Shown: positions 5,906 to 7,554 of the stretch, one piece after another | Position numbering within the stretch: position 1 is the stretch's first letter | Layout of the letters: each line of letters begins with the position of its first letter | Assembly: GCA_937880065.1 (NCBI GenBank) | Contig: CALFMA010000034.1 | Coordinates: forward strand, 1-7,554 | Source of the DNA: an uncultured Ruminococcus sp. | Lineage (GTDB): Bacteria; Bacillota_A; Clostridia; Oscillospirales; Ruminococcaceae | Reading direction: 5' to 3' | Length of the DNA stretch: 7,554 nt | The notes under the pieces: generated by a model | What the model was told of the DNA's origin: nothing | The model's input: the letters and a program-made list of their open reading frames with translations, nothing else | Databases searched by the model: none | Position numbers and translations under genes: made by a program

Positions 5906-7447
5906 GTGTCCATTAATACAAAAAATCTTTCGCCCGAGGTGGCAGCATACATAAAAGCACTCAAAGATGAGAACGAAAGACTTAAACAGCAGAATGCTAA
6001 CTTAACCGAGCAGATTATCAGAAATCAGAAGAAAATGTATGGCAAATCCAGCGAGCAGATTCGTTATATATATGATTCAGAGCAACTTTCCTTTTTCAAC
6101 GAAGCGGAACAGGAATATTCTGCAAGTGCCCCCGAACCCACAAAGGAAACTCTTGTTGCATCCCACACAAGAAAAGCAAAACGCACTAAGGCTGAAATCA
6201 CAGAAAATCTTGAACACAAAGAAATAATTTGCGACCTTGAAGATAAACATTGTCCTGAATGCGGCGAGGAACTTGTCTGCATCGGCAAGGAATTTGTTCG
6301 CAGTGAGCTGAATATTATCCCCGCACAGGTATTTGTGGTGGATATTTACAGAAAAGTATACAAATGTGCGAACTGTGCAGATGATGAATATACGCCAATT
6401 CTTAAAGCTGAAACACCTGTGCCTGTTATGAAGAAAAGTATGGCAACACCTGCAACGGTTGCATATGTGATGCAGCAAAAGTATCAGCTTGGTATGCCTC
6501 TCAACAGACAGGAGCAGTATTGGAAAGCGGAGGGAGTAGAGCTTTCGAGAACAACCCTTGCCAACTGGATTATCCGTAGCTCAATGTGGTTTGAAAAGCT
6601 GTGGGAAAGAATGCATGAGATTCTGCTTACGGAAGATATTATCCATGCAGATGAAACACCTCTGAGGGTACTGAAACGCAACGGACAGCAGGTAGACGGA
6701 CAATCGAGAATATGGGTATTCTGCTCAGGCAAATATTCAGAGCATAAAATGGCTTTATATTACCATCATGCAACACGCTCGGGAAAGGTTGTGGAGAAGA
6801 TACTGGGTGATTACTCAAAATATCTCCAGACCGACGGATGTGCGTCTTACAATGCGGCAGTAAAAGCTGTTCATATCGGCTGTTGGGCACACGCAAGACG
6901 AAAATGGACGGATTGTCTGCCTAAAGGTATTGATGATAAAAATTCAAAAGCAGCACAGGCACTTGAGCTGATTGAGCGAATTTTCGCCGCAGACAAGGGC
7001 CTTGAAGGTATGCCCGAAAACGATAGGAGAACAAAAGCTCTTAAACCGTTGCTTGACAAATACTGGAAATTTCTTGAAACCATTGACGCACCGAAAGGCT
7101 CGGGTATTTACAAGGCTATGCTGTATTCTGTAAATCAAAAAGAGCAGCTTAACAATGTGCTTCTTGACAGCAGAATTGAGCTTACCAATAATCTTGCTGA
7201 GCGTGCCATTAAGCCATTTGTTGTAGGTAGGAAGAACTGGTTGTTTTCAGACACTGACAAGGGTGCGGATGCCAGTGCAAGGTGCTATTCTATCATCGAA
7301 TCCGCCAAGGCAAATAACCTTAATGTTTTCGGATATCTTACGCACTTACTGACGGAATTACCCAAGCTCGGAACAGAACCGACAACGGAACAGCTTGATT
7401 CGTTGCTGCCCTGGTCGAACGTCTTGCCTGATTATTGCCATAATTGA
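5906..7447 (+). CDS. tnpC: IS66-family DDE transposase TnpC
   Basis: The 513-residue protein contains, in order, an N-terminal coiled coil (about 13-43, LKDENERLKQQNANLTEQI), a zinc-binding IS66 domain with C116-P-E-C119 and C154-A-N-C157, and a DDE-type catalytic core. Candidate catalytic residues are D249 in IHADETPL, D310 in LQTDGCASYN and E432 in NNLAERAIKPFVVGRKNW. The C-terminal IIESAKANNLNVFGYL segment is the IS66 C-terminal domain. It cuts and joins the ends of the element. The GTG at 5906 is chosen over an in-frame TTG at 5885: AGAGG (5891-5895) lies 10 nt before the GTG, while no ribosome site serves the TTG. It has its own promoter and a terminator after it. Full length for the family and apparently intact. 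Confidence 0.95.
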   Translation: MSINTKNLSPEVAAYIKALKDENERLKQQNANLTEQIIRNQKKMYGKSSEQIRYIYDSEQLSFFNEAEQEYSASAPEPTKETLVASHTRKAKRTKAEITENLEHKEIICDLEDKHCPECGEELVCIGKEFVRSELNIIPAQVFVVDIYRKVYKCANCADDEYTPILKAETPVPVMKKSMATPATVAYVMQQKYQLGMPLNRQEQYWKAEGVELSRTTLANWIIRSSMWFEKLWERMHEILLTEDIIHADETPLRVLKRNGQQVDGQSRIWVFCSGKYSEHKMALYYHHATRSGKVVEKILGDYSKYLQTDGCASYNAAVKAVHIGCWAHARRKWTDCLPKGIDDKNSKAAQALELIERIFAADKGLEGMPENDRRTKALKPLLDKYWKFLETIDAPKGSGIYKAMLYSVNQKEQLNNVLLDSRIELTNNLAERAIKPFVVGRKNWLFSDTDKGADASARCYSIIESAKANNLNVFGYLTHLLTELPKLGTEPTTEQLDSLLPWSNVLPDYCHN

Positions 7448-7454
7448 ATATATC

Positions 7455-7488
7455 AAACGCCATGACTGATTTAGCTCATGGCGTTTTT
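7455..7488 (+). terminator. Intrinsic terminator after tnpC
   Basis: AAACGCCATGA (7455-7465) pairs perfectly with TCATGGCGTTT (7476-7486), an 11-bp stem with a 10-nt loop, ending in five T (7484-7488). It lies 7 bp after the tnpC stop. The A-run on the left arm means it could also work weakly against transcription entering from the right. Confidence 0.88.
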
Positions 7489-7503
7489 GTCTAATCCGGT
7501 CTA

Positions 7504-7520
7504 TGGAGTTGGTTGGAGTT
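7504..7520 (+). repeat. Tandem subterminal TGGAGTT repeats at the IS66 right end
   Basis: TGGAGTT occurs at 7504-7510 and again at 7514-7520, a period of 10 bp or about one helical turn, just inside the right terminal repeat. The same core TGGAGT is present at the left end at 5055-5060 and 5084-5089, and inverted at 5068-5073. This arrangement suggests binding sites for an IS-encoded protein; that is inference. Confidence 0.5.
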
Positions 7521-7527
7521 ACCTGGA

Positions 7528-7548
7528 CACGGGATTATTTGGCGGGTA
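7528..7548 (-). repeat. Right terminal inverted repeat of the IS66 element
   Basis: Read on the minus strand it begins TACCCGCCAAATAATCC and matches the left repeat at 19 of 21 positions. Only six bases of flanking DNA (CTTAAT) follow in the window. Confidence 0.9.
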
Positions 7549-7554
7549 CTTAAT

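Larger units (their letters stand above)
4985..7548 (+). mobile_element. Complete IS66-family insertion sequence (2564 bp)
   Basis: The element carries the classical IS66 order tnpA, tnpB, tnpC, all on the plus strand, between imperfect 21-bp terminal inverted repeats. Length, gene set and order fit the family. All three genes are intact, so it may be active or recently so. Eight-bp target duplications are usual for IS66, but the 8 bp to the left (AAATAAGA) do not match the six visible bases to the right (CTTAAT). It inserted just downstream of htrA without damaging that gene. The exact ends may be shifted by one base, since the base outside each TACCC is A on the left and G on the right. Confidence 0.92.

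Noticed and set aside
6064..7138. Minus-strand open frames opposite tnpC
   Set aside because: All are antisense to the intact transposase, short, and show no motif or ribosome site.

Overview
The window looks like a chromosomal piece from a low-GC Gram-positive anaerobe of the Clostridia, most likely a Ruminococcus-like Oscillospiraceae. This is inferred from the AT-rich sequence, strong AGGAG-type ribosome sites, an LtaS-type lipoteichoic acid synthase, a membrane-anchored HtrA and the flavour of the proteins; no taxonomic search was possible.

Layout. Positions 1-983 lie on the minus strand: a 3'-truncated Nudix hydrolase (1-287, GTG start) preceded by a short-chain dehydrogenase (312-983). 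The last 17 residues of the dehydrogenase do not belong to its own family. They read like the extreme C-terminus of a GlnQ-type amino-acid ABC transporter ATPase, joined at a GTPEEV stretch that occurs in both families. Positions 984-1194 hold two divergent extended -10 promoters. On the plus strand follows a tight two-gene operon: a five-TM LtaS-like phosphoglycerol transferase (1195-3054) and, 1 bp later, an FlK-like hot-dog thioesterase (3056-3451), closed by a clear intrinsic terminator (3458-3486). Next comes a single-PDZ HtrA/DegP-like serine protease (3580-4977). From 4985 to 7548 there is a complete IS66-family insertion sequence with 21-bp imperfect terminal inverted repeats and the three genes tnpA, tnpB and tnpC. 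It begins 7 bp after the htrA stop codon.

How it fits together. LtaS-like polymerase and HtrA both act at the cell surface (envelope polymer synthesis and protein quality control), but each has its own transcription start, so a joint role is only a suggestion. The thioesterase is co-transcribed with ltaS-like but has no obvious biochemical link to it. The insertion sequence carries its own regulation: an extended -10 promoter and a leader with two mutually exclusive hairpins before tnpA, a terminator plus a separate near-consensus promoter between tnpB and tnpC, and a terminator after tnpC.

I found no CRISPR array, tRNA, rRNA or defence system. The most noteworthy items are the dehydrogenase/GlnQ chimera, the switch-like tnpA leader, the split transcription inside the IS66 element, and the missing visible target duplication.
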